Of a stretch of DNA of 6,250 bases, positions 1 through 5,148 are shown piece after piece. Location: NCBI GenBank assembly GCA_026418875.1, contig JAOAAM010000294.1:1-6250 (forward strand). The letters run 5' to 3'. The first letter of the stretch is position 1. Each line of letters begins with the position of its first letter. The stretch comes from Gemmataceae bacterium. Lineage in GTDB: Bacteria; Planctomycetota; Planctomycetia; Gemmatales; Gemmataceae. Below the pieces are notes generated by a model. It saw only the letters and a program-made list of their open reading frames with translations, had not been told where the DNA came from and searched no databases. The position numbers and the translations under genes were made by a program.

Positions 1-19
1 AGATGTGTATAAGAGACAG
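1..19 (+). other. Nextera/Tn5 mosaic-end adapter remnant
   Basis: The first 19 bases, AGATGTGTATAAGAGACAG, match exactly the Tn5 mosaic end carried by Nextera library adapters. This is synthetic sequence left at a read or contig end, not part of the genome. It happens to be in frame with the gene that follows. It supplies a false GTG start at position 5 and five false residues (V/M-Y-K-R-Q). Genomic sequence starts at about position 20. Confidence 0.95.
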
Positions 20-358
20 AGCGATGTCGATCCCAAAACCGATCCAAAGCATGTGGCCCATGCAGCGGAGTTCCCGCCCATCGATCCCACGCCTCCAGCG
101 GACAAAGAAAATCAGCTCGAGTCCTTGGCTGAAATTCCCATCGTCATGACCGCCCGCTTGGGTCGCTCCACGCTGACCATTGGCGACATTCTGAAACTCG
201 GGCCTGGTTCGACCGTTCGCTTAGATCGAGACGTGCGCGAGCCCGTTGAACTGATCGTCGGCGACAAGGTTTTTGCCCTGGGTGAAGTTCTCGTCGTCGA
301 CGACAAATTCGCGGTTCGCATCAAGGAGTTGGCCCGGCCCGGGAGTGGACGCCGATGA
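20..358 (+). CDS. fliN: Flagellar motor switch protein FliN, 5'-truncated
   Basis: FliN forms the lower part of the cytoplasmic C-ring, with FliM and FliG. It takes part in rotation switching and in docking export cargo through FliH. The visible 112 residues are a hydrophilic, Pro/Asp-rich N-terminal stretch followed by one SpoA (surface presentation of antigens) domain. The domain starts near LAEIPIVMTARLG and continues through the typical pattern: GDILKLGPGSTVRLD, then EPVELIVG, then ALGEVLVVDDKFAVRI. That pattern (L-x-x-G-S-x-V-x-L-D, then G-E-V-x-V-V-x-D-x-F-x-V-R-I) is diagnostic of FliN/FliM C-terminal domains, and the short single-domain architecture favours FliN. The 5' end is lost at the contig edge, and the upstream in-frame residues are adapter. 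A GTG at 53 could be a start, but a start off the contig is equally possible. The stop overlaps the fliO start (ATGA), suggesting translational coupling. Confidence 0.92.
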   Translation, partial: SDVDPKTDPKHVAHAAEFPPIDPTPPADKENQLESLAEIPIVMTARLGRSTLTIGDILKLGPGSTVRLDRDVREPVELIVGDKVFALGEVLVVDDKFAVRIKELARPGSGRR

Positions 359-813
359 ACCAACTGCTGTCCAGCCTGCTCTTCGTTTCTCATCGGTTGC
401 TTCAAGCTCCCTCGGAAGACGCCGTCGGCTATGCCCCGCCGGTGGCTCCGGCTCCACCTGATCTGGGGCCTATCCTGATGCGTTTGGCGGCGATGACGGG
501 CTTCGTCCTGCTCATCCTGGGCGGGCTGGCTCTGTGGATCTGGCTGTGGCGTCGACCCGTTTCGGTGACCGAAGACCGCGGGCGGCTCCGGTCGCTGCAT
601 CAAATTTGGCTCGGCCGACGCTGCTGCTTGCAACTAGTGGAAGTCGAAGGCTGCCGCGTTGTCATCGCCGTCGATCCGGGTGGAATCAAATCGGTTCACC
701 CCGTGAGTGGCGACTTCGCCTCTTTGCTGCCCGGCGACGATCCCAGACACCAGTCGGGGCCGTCGGTCGAGGAGATCATGTCATTACTGGCAGCGAGCCG
801 AAACGCCGCCTAG
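355..813 (+). CDS. fliO: Flagellar biosynthesis protein FliO
   Basis: FliO is a small bitopic membrane protein that helps assemble the FliP/Q/R gate of the flagellar type III export apparatus. The 152-aa product has a weakly hydrophobic start (residues 3-12, possibly a signal segment), a Pro/Ala-rich stretch (27-39) and one clear transmembrane helix at about 44-65, closed by W-R-R. A cytoplasmic domain follows with the FliO-like pattern HQIWLGRRCCLQLVEVEGC and then a V-I-A-V-D-P-G-G-I segment, comparable to the family's 'LG..q.l.lVev.g..lllGvt..gi'. A GGGAG ribosome-binding site at 341-345 lies 9 nt before the ATG, inside the end of fliN. FliO is poorly conserved, so the call rests on the membrane topology, this pattern and the position directly after fliN. 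The usual next gene, fliP, is absent here; flgE follows in the opposite orientation. Confidence 0.82.
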   Translation: MNQLLSSLLFVSHRLLQAPSEDAVGYAPPVAPAPPDLGPILMRLAAMTGFVLLILGGLALWIWLWRRPVSVTEDRGRLRSLHQIWLGRRCCLQLVEVEGCRVVIAVDPGGIKSVHPVSGDFASLLPGDDPRHQSGPSVEEIMSLLAASRNAA

Positions 814-822
814 GCCGGGCGA

Positions 823-2061
823 TTAGCGGATGATCGTCGACAATTCTTGCAGCACTTCGTTGCAAATGCTGATGACCCGGGCATTGATTTGAAAGCCTCG
901 CTGCGCCAGGATCAGACGGGAAAATTCCTGAGCGATGTCCACGTTCGAGCTTTCCAAAGTGCCGCTCACGACCATGCCTCGACCGCCTGTCGCCGCCGCG
1001 CCGATCAAAGCCGGTCCGGAGGCCGGGGACTCGCGGAAGTAGTTGTCACCCTCGCGGAGCAGCCCGCCCTCCCCCATGAACCGAGCGATCGCCAGTTGGG
1101 CGATGGCCTCGGTGCGCCCGTTGCTGAACAGGCCGAAGACCAGGCCATTGCGATCCACCGACACACTGTCCAGCGTTCCCGGGCCATAACCGTCTTGATA
1201 GATCATGGCCACGGACGAAGCTCCGCCGAACAAGGTCAGCCCGTCGGTCCCACCGGGGGTGCCCAAGTTCAGCGTGACCGTCTGCGGTCCGGGCAAACCA
1301 AGTAGGTCGATGGCCAAAGTGCTGGGAGTCACGAGATAGCCGGCTGAGTCGAATTCGATGTTCACGGGCGGCACCAGCGTCGTGCCGCCGCTGATCGTCG
1401 CGCTGACGAAGAATTCCGTGGCACTGATGCGGGTCAATGTCAGACCGAACGAGCGCGTCTGACCTTGCGTGTCGTAAACTAGCGACGCCATGCTGACCGA
1501 GTCGCCGATGGGCATCGTCGCGGCCAGATTTCCTTGAACCGTGACGTTGGCAGTGGCCTGACCCGGATTGCTTGCGCCAAGAGGCACGCGGACATCCATG
1601 TTCCCCGGCACTTGGAATCCGCCGACCCCCTCACCCACGTCGCCGAACCGTTGCACCCGCATTCCTGTCCCCGGATCGATCAAGTGACCGGTCAGGTCCA
1701 CGTCGAATGCACCCGCCCGGCTGTACACGGTTCGTAATCCGTCGGCCAGCACGAAAAAGCCTGTCCCTTGGATCCCCAAGTCGAGGTTTCGGCCTGTCGG
1801 CGTCAACGTCCCCTGTTGGAACATCGACCCGATCGAGCCGATGGTGACGCCGAAACCGATCTGACTGGGGTTCACGGCCCCGCTCTCGGCCCCCGCCGAC
1901 GACCCCCCGTTGATCGTTTGGTACACGAGATCTTTGAACAGCACTCGCTGCGATTTGAAGGCCGTCGTCGAACTGTTCGCCAGATTATTCCCGGTGACGT
2001 CCAAGAACTGGGAATTCGCCGACAAACCGGTCACACCGGCAAAAATTGCATTGAGTGCCAT
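823..2061 (-). CDS. flgE: Flagellar hook protein FlgE
   Basis: FlgE is the structural subunit of the hook, the curved universal joint outside the cell; it is exported by the flagellar type III system. At 412 aa it is close to the usual size (about 400). The N-terminal rod/hook helix domain is clear at residues 1-45, with the family signature G-N-N-L-A-N-S-S-T-T-A-F-K-S (24-37). The D1-type core motif GIQGTGFFVLADG, followed by Y-S-R-A-G-A-F and G-x-L-I-D, is typical of FlgE/F/G. The C-terminal domain has SGTLESSNVDIAQEF and L-I-x-A-Q-R-G-F-Q-I-N-A-R. The length and extended central domain favour FlgE over the shorter rod proteins FlgF and FlgG. The ATG is supported by GGGGAG at 2071-2076, 9 nt upstream. 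flgE is the last gene of the reverse operon, 37 bp after flgD. Its stop is 9 bp from the fliO stop, with no visible terminator hairpin between them. Confidence 0.95.
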   Translation of the reverse strand: MALNAIFAGVTGLSANSQFLDVTGNNLANSSTTAFKSQRVLFKDLVYQTINGGSSAGAESGAVNPSQIGFGVTIGSIGSMFQQGTLTPTGRNLDLGIQGTGFFVLADGLRTVYSRAGAFDVDLTGHLIDPGTGMRVQRFGDVGEGVGGFQVPGNMDVRVPLGASNPGQATANVTVQGNLAATMPIGDSVSMASLVYDTQGQTRSFGLTLTRISATEFFVSATISGGTTLVPPVNIEFDSAGYLVTPSTLAIDLLGLPGPQTVTLNLGTPGGTDGLTLFGGASSVAMIYQDGYGPGTLDSVSVDRNGLVFGLFSNGRTEAIAQLAIARFMGEGGLLREGDNYFRESPASGPALIGAAATGGRGMVVSGTLESSNVDIAQEFSRLILAQRGFQINARVISICNEVLQELSTIIR

Positions 2062-2098
2062 GACTGCTGTCTCCCCGAAGCAAGTCCATCACGATGCA

Positions 2099-2461
2099 TC
2101 ATTCACTGAGGGAGCGAACCGCGTCCAAGCCGATCCGCCTGCCGCCGACATCCAACAAGATTTTGCCGCCCTCGACCGCGACACCCGAGACTCGACCCAT
2201 ACTCAGCATTCCATCCACAACGAACCGCACGTTTTTGCCCAACAGGCTCGCCCCTTGGGTCAATTGCTGCAAGCGGAGCATCTGCTCGAAACTGGCGTTC
2301 AGCGACTGCATCGCTTGCAGATTGGCGAACTGCGTCATTTGGTTCAGGAACTGGTGGTTGTCCACCGGCTGCATTGGGTCTTGATTGCGTAGACTGGCCA
2401 GCAACAGCGCCAGGAATTTTTCTTGATCCAAAATTCCCAAGCTCGTCATGGGCGTCGTCAT
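2099..2461 (-). CDS. flgD: Flagellar hook capping protein FlgD, short form
   Basis: FlgD forms the temporary cap that guides FlgE subunits into the growing hook and is removed when the hook is finished. The 120-aa product shows the FlgD N-terminal signature: F-L-A-L-L-L-A-S-L-R-N-Q-D-P-M-Q-P-V-D (residues 16-34), then NHQFLNQMTQFANLQAMQSL, an amphipathic helix important for export and capping. A short beta segment follows (GKNVRFVVDG to GRRIGLDAVRSL). The Tudor/Ig-like C-terminal domains of enteric FlgD (about 230 aa) are absent. Only 37 bp separate the stop from flgE, so there is no room for a frameshifted remainder, and the short form is real. Compact FlgD proteins of this size are known, for example in Bacillus. 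ATG 2461 is preferred over the in-frame ATG four codons later because of the spacing of its strong ribosome-binding site. Confidence 0.94.
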   Translation of the reverse strand: MTTPMTSLGILDQEKFLALLLASLRNQDPMQPVDNHQFLNQMTQFANLQAMQSLNASFEQMLRLQQLTQGASLLGKNVRFVVDGMLSMGRVSGVAVEGGKILLDVGGRRIGLDAVRSLSE

Positions 2462-2467
2462 TATTCG

Positions 2468-2474
2468 ACCTCCC
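2468..2474 (-). promoter_or_regulatory. Strong Shine-Dalgarno site of flgD
   Basis: On the reverse strand this reads GGGAGGT, the best anti-16S match in the window, 6 nt before ATG 2461. It fixes the flgD start: the next in-frame ATG, four codons downstream, would sit 18 nt away. It lies within the 22-bp fliK-flgD spacer. Confidence 0.8.
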
Positions 2475-2483
2475 TTGTCGTGT

Positions 2484-3710
2484 TCATGCCCTTACGTCCA
2501 GTCCACCCGACCCGGAAATTTCTTGCACTCGCCGGATCGGCGTGGACCCGATGGATTCGCCAACTTCCGGTAGTTCGGGTCTCGATCGAAACCAAGTCTC
2601 TCGCTCGGTCTCGAGACGGGGTGCAACGGCCAGTTGAGCCACCTGCAAGCCACGGCCCTGAAGTTCCCGCGTCAATTCGGTCAGCCGGCTCTCCAAGATG
2701 GCCTGCACATCCGCCCTGGCCACTTGAATCTCGCCGCGAAGCCCCTCGGCTGACCCCTGTAAATGAATCCGCACTTCGCCCAGACTGGGAGGGTCGAGTT
2801 GAACCAGGATCTCGTTTTGAGCGACTTGCAGCATCCGCAACAAGCGAACCGGGCCGATCGACGAAAGCTCCGTTCTGGCGAAGTTGCTGAGTTCGTGTGA
2901 GTCACCGCGGATAGAGTCGGTGGTGACCGACCCAACCATGATCGGCCGGGACAGCGACTCGAAGTTTGAGGAACGTGGTGCCAACAACACCGGAGCGACC
3001 TCGGAATGGTCCCTCGTTGGGAGACGGCGGGTCGCCGAGAAGGTGAGCGTCGGGATGTCGACACCGTGCTTCATGCGTTGTTCTGTCTCCGCGACTTTTG
3101 TTGCTGCGACGGTCAATCGAGTGCCGCTCCCGGCCGTTGGCTTGTTCGATGGAAGGCTTCGCTGGCCTGCCTCAACGACCTTCTGGTCGGAGAGAGACTC
3201 TTGCGGAATCATGGCGGAGCCTTGGCCTGCCGTTTCAGCCGATGTCGGCGACGAGCGGGGCATCCCCTCATCCAGGGAAATCGGGATTTCCACGGGCACG
3301 GCGGCAGCGGTTGCACTCGGGTCGACGGTTGAACTGTCCGCTCCCTCCAGCGAATTCGACAGCATCGGAAAAGTCGGAGGAGTCACGGTCGGGACAGCGT
3401 TTTGACCGTGGGGGAGCGTCATGCTGTGCTGAGTGAGGACGGTGGGGACGGTCGCCGACCACGGGACGGTGGGGACAACGATTTCGGGGTTGGTCGGAGA
3501 CGGGTTGTTCCCGACGGGTGGTATCAATTGAGCCAGCACGGCGGCAAAGTTGAGACCCGGTGAGGCGAACGTCGCCGCGTTCACGGCCGCAAGTTCGAGA
3601 TCGTTGGGCCAGTCTCCGGCGGCAGTTCCTTGAGTCGGAAGACTCAACCCCGGGGCAAGAGACCCAAACGAGGTCGAGAGAGCCAAAGCTGTCAGGTCGA
3701 TGTTGCTCAA
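2484..3710 (-). CDS. fliK: Flagellar hook-length control protein FliK
   Basis: FliK is the secreted molecular ruler. It measures hook length and, through its C-terminal domain, acts on FlhB to switch export from hook to filament substrates. The 408-aa product has the expected two-part form. Residues 1-270 are a low-complexity, Pro/Thr/Ser/Val-rich region predicted to be extended. Residues 285-365 form the conserved Flg_hook domain, with the signature I-L-V-Q-L-D-P-P-S-L-G-E-V-R-I-H-L (299-315), then a G-E-I-Q-V-A-R-A-D-V-Q strand-helix and L-T-R-E-L-Q-G-R-G-L-Q-V. A 40-residue charged tail follows. The start is a TTG: an in-frame TGA at 3723-3725 rules out an extension upstream, and AAAGAG at 3718-3723 lies 7 nt before it. 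A later alternative start cannot be excluded because the N-terminus is unconserved. The order fliK-flgD-flgE is the classic one and supports all three calls. Confidence 0.9.
   Translation of the reverse strand: MSNIDLTALALSTSFGSLAPGLSLPTQGTAAGDWPNDLELAAVNAATFASPGLNFAAVLAQLIPPVGNNPSPTNPEIVVPTVPWSATVPTVLTQHSMTLPHGQNAVPTVTPPTFPMLSNSLEGADSSTVDPSATAAAVPVEIPISLDEGMPRSSPTSAETAGQGSAMIPQESLSDQKVVEAGQRSLPSNKPTAGSGTRLTVAATKVAETEQRMKHGVDIPTLTFSATRRLPTRDHSEVAPVLLAPRSSNFESLSRPIMVGSVTTDSIRGDSHELSNFARTELSSIGPVRLLRMLQVAQNEILVQLDPPSLGEVRIHLQGSAEGLRGEIQVARADVQAILESRLTELTRELQGRGLQVAQLAVAPRLETERETWFRSRPELPEVGESIGSTPIRRVQEISGSGGLDVRA
3437..3476 (-). repeat. 27-bp-period repeat inside fliK
   Basis: The 13-mer GGACGGTGGGGAC (plus strand) occurs at 3437-3449 and again at 3464-3476, exactly 27 bp apart and in frame. 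It encodes V-P-T-V at FliK residues 79-82 and 88-91. A third V-P-T-V at residues 106-109 keeps the same 9-residue register, with a degenerate unit (M-T-L-P, 97-100) between. This looks like a decayed nine-residue repeat in the extended ruler part of FliK. Confidence 0.6.
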
Positions 3711-3733
3711 GCGGCCGCTCTTTCAAAGAACTA

Positions 3734-4084
3734 TCAGGACCAATCCGATGGCTGGGAGTACGCCTGCTTCGCCTTGGCGATTTGGGCCAGATCGCGCAGT
3801 TTCGGTCGGCCAATTTCATCGAGCCATCGTTGGGCATCCTGCACGGTCGCATCCAAGGCATCGACCAAGGTTTGCAAGCGGTTGCGATCGACTCCCTGGT
3901 CCGCGGCCAAGTCGTGGATGTTCGACTCGATTTTGGCCAATTGCTCCTCGATCTTCTCGGGCGAGACCTCCTCCCGTCGAATGAGTCGCCCAAGCTCGTC
4001 GATGCAGGTCAGGGCTTCCCCTATTGAGTCATGTACCCCACGTTGGGTCGCAGCGTCGGAAAGTTGGATTGGGGATTGGGACAT
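3734..4084 (-). CDS. Small helical protein of unknown function in the hook operon
   Basis: I do not recognise this 116-aa protein. It is charged, soluble in appearance, has no signal peptide or membrane segment and is almost entirely predicted helix. Helical stretches run at about residues 18-38 (IGEALTCIDELGRLIRREE), 41-60 (SPEKIEEQLAKIESNIHDLA) and 65-92 (a VDRNRLQTLVDALDATVQDA-like helix ending in W-L-D-E-I-G). A Lys/Arg-rich helix and a polar tail follow. The start is supported by GGTGA at 4089-4093, which overlaps the stop of the upstream gene, and by a 4-bp spacer. fliK follows after 23 bp. In Bacillus-type operons this neighbourhood carries fliJ and ylxF, and small helical proteins there are often export chaperones or coiled-coil export factors. 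A FliJ- or FlgN-like role is therefore possible, but I see no sequence signature for either. Co-transcription with fliK-flgD-flgE is inferred from spacing. Confidence 0.8.
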   Translation of the reverse strand: MSQSPIQLSDAATQRGVHDSIGEALTCIDELGRLIRREEVSPEKIEEQLAKIESNIHDLAADQGVDRNRLQTLVDALDATVQDAQRWLDEIGRPKLRDLAQIAKAKQAYSQPSDWS

Positions 4085-4088
4085 TGAA

Positions 4089-4964
4089 TCACCGCTCAGG
4101 CCGGGCAGCGCGGGTTATATCAAGTCGGCCGGTCAACTCCTCACGTGTGCGAATGGCTTGTAACTGCCAAGCGGCACATTCGGCAAGGAAGTCATCGTCG
4201 CGGGATTGGGCGAGTTCGGCATACAGTTTCTTGGCGGCCTCGAGATCGCCGGCCCGCCGGTGTGCCGAGGCCTGCAAGTAGCGCAGCATCGCCCCTTGTT
4301 TGCCGCTGAAGTTGGCCGGGTCCATGACTTTAGATGCCCGGAGCGCCGTCGCATATTGGCCCGCTTTGATCAGGTTCTGCACGTAGCGGATCCGATCGAC
4401 GGGGCGGAACGATTCCGAAGTCCACTCGGGCGGCGGCTCCACTGCCGGAGTGCTTGTGGCTGGGGCACGGCGACTCGGGATGCGTTCGAGCAAGTCGAAC
4501 AGGCGGGCCTTCAACCGAGCTCGCTCGGCCACGAGGTCTGCCGTATCACCGGGTGGGTCAGGTTTGGCCGAGGGTGCGGAGTGCTCGGTTGGCGGCGTCG
4601 TGGAGGGTTTCGCCATGGGGGCGATGGTCGGCTGCGGTGTGGCGGTCGGCGGGGACGCGGCTGGAGCCTGACGTGACCGCTTCAGTTCTTCCAGTTCGGC
4701 TCGAAGTTGGCGCAATTCGTTCCGGGTCGCTTCGTCCGAATCCCCCTTGTCTCCCCTCCACTCCGATCGCTCGGGCCGCATCGCCTCGCCCAGGGCCGGT
4801 GCAGGCGGAGGTTTTCGTTCGTCATCGGCGGCGTTCGTGACGGCGAGACCGAGCGTCAGCGACGCCATCCCGCCGATCCATCCGACGATTCCGATTGAGC
4901 GGATCCAGCCGAATCGTCCGCTTTGTCGCCGGATTACGGCCACGATTTCCCGAGTCCATCGCAT
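4089..4964 (-). CDS. Membrane-anchored or exported coiled-coil/TPR-like protein, function unknown
   Basis: This is the first gene of the hook operon; the product is 291 aa from the chosen ATG. An Arg-rich N-terminus (1-22) precedes a hydrophobic segment (about 23-43, containing IGIVGWIGGMASLTLGLAV). It is followed by T-N-A/A-D-D, which could be a signal-peptidase site; otherwise the segment is an N-terminal anchor. Next come a charged coiled coil (80-99, NELRQLRAELEELKRSRQ), a Pro/Thr/Ala linker (100-140), a second charged helix (142-162), another Pro-rich linker (163-181) and a C-terminal part with two TPR-like helix pairs (about 191-210 and 223-252, with A-G-D-L-E-A-A-K-K-L-Y). Most of the protein should therefore lie in the periplasm. 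The frame stays open up to ATG 5150 without a stop, but ATG 4964 gives a normal export signal and has GAGGG 9 nt upstream. ATGs at 5057 and 5009 are weaker options. The context suggests a flagellar role; the sequence does not identify it. Confidence 0.75.
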   Translation of the reverse strand: MRWTREIVAVIRRQSGRFGWIRSIGIVGWIGGMASLTLGLAVTNAADDERKPPPAPALGEAMRPERSEWRGDKGDSDEATRNELRQLRAELEELKRSRQAPAASPPTATPQPTIAPMAKPSTTPPTEHSAPSAKPDPPGDTADLVAERARLKARLFDLLERIPSRRAPATSTPAVEPPPEWTSESFRPVDRIRYVQNLIKAGQYATALRASKVMDPANFSGKQGAMLRYLQASAHRRAGDLEAAKKLYAELAQSRDDDFLAECAAWQLQAIRTREELTGRLDITRAARPER

Positions 4965-5148
4965 CGTGGAACGCCCTCGTTCATCATCTTCCCACCATCC
5001 GGGGGACATACCCCAGAAATGCAGCGGAAACAATGGAAAGATGGAAATTCGTGGCATGATGAAATCGTGTCCATCCTGCCTGTTTTGTTCACTTTCACAG
5101 GCAGTCGGTGACGATGCTACTTGATGCCCGGTCGAGGATTTTTTTCGC
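4965..5148. promoter_or_regulatory. Divergent intergenic region, presumed promoters of hook operon and HEAT gene
   Basis: This 184-bp gap separates two gene starts facing away from each other, so it must hold the promoter for the HEAT-repeat gene and most likely that for the reverse hook operon. I could not identify a convincing sigma-70, sigma-54 (GG-N10-GC) or sigma-28 promoter. Visible elements are the 8-bp inverted repeat at 5076-5104, GAGGG at 4974-4978 (reverse-strand ribosome-binding site) and GAGGA at 5134-5138 (forward ribosome-binding site, 10 nt before ATG 5149). Its local composition is less GC-rich than the flanking coding sequence, especially around 5030-5100, as expected for non-coding sequence. 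Confidence 0.5.
5076..5104. repeat. Perfect 8-bp inverted repeat in the divergent promoter region
   Basis: CTGCCTGT at 5076-5083 is repeated inverted as ACAGGCAG at 5097-5104, with a 13-nt T-rich spacer. The arms match at every position. No T-run follows either arm, so a terminator is unlikely. The position, 45 bp before the HEAT gene start and 112 bp before the hook-operon start, suits an operator for a dimeric regulator or a 5'-leader hairpin. Confidence 0.55.

Noticed and set aside
112..633. Reverse open frame of 173 codons opposite fliN and fliO
   Set aside because: It is antisense to conserved FliN and FliO coding sequence and low-complexity in composition.
814..822. Possible bidirectional terminator between fliO and flgE
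   Set aside because: The gap is 9 bp and neither flanking end forms a clear stem followed by a T-run.
847..1305. Forward open frame of 152 codons inside flgE
   Set aside because: It is fully antisense to a clearly conserved hook gene, and its translation shows no family pattern. Such frames are common in GC-rich coding DNA.
3268..3993. Reverse open frame of 241 codons across fliK and the 116-aa gene
   Set aside because: It is an alternative frame of two supported genes. The translation is Arg/Ser/Pro-rich with no domain, typical of an out-of-frame shadow.
5001..5014. Small G-run/C-run hairpin (GGGG-ACATA-CCCC)
   Set aside because: The stem is only 4 bp with no T-tract. It is likely to arise by chance in GC-rich DNA and is not supportable as a terminator.
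5052..5068. TGGCAT resembling the -24 element of a sigma-54 promoter
   Set aside because: The required GC pair 10 bp after GG is missing (TC is found), so the -12 element is absent.
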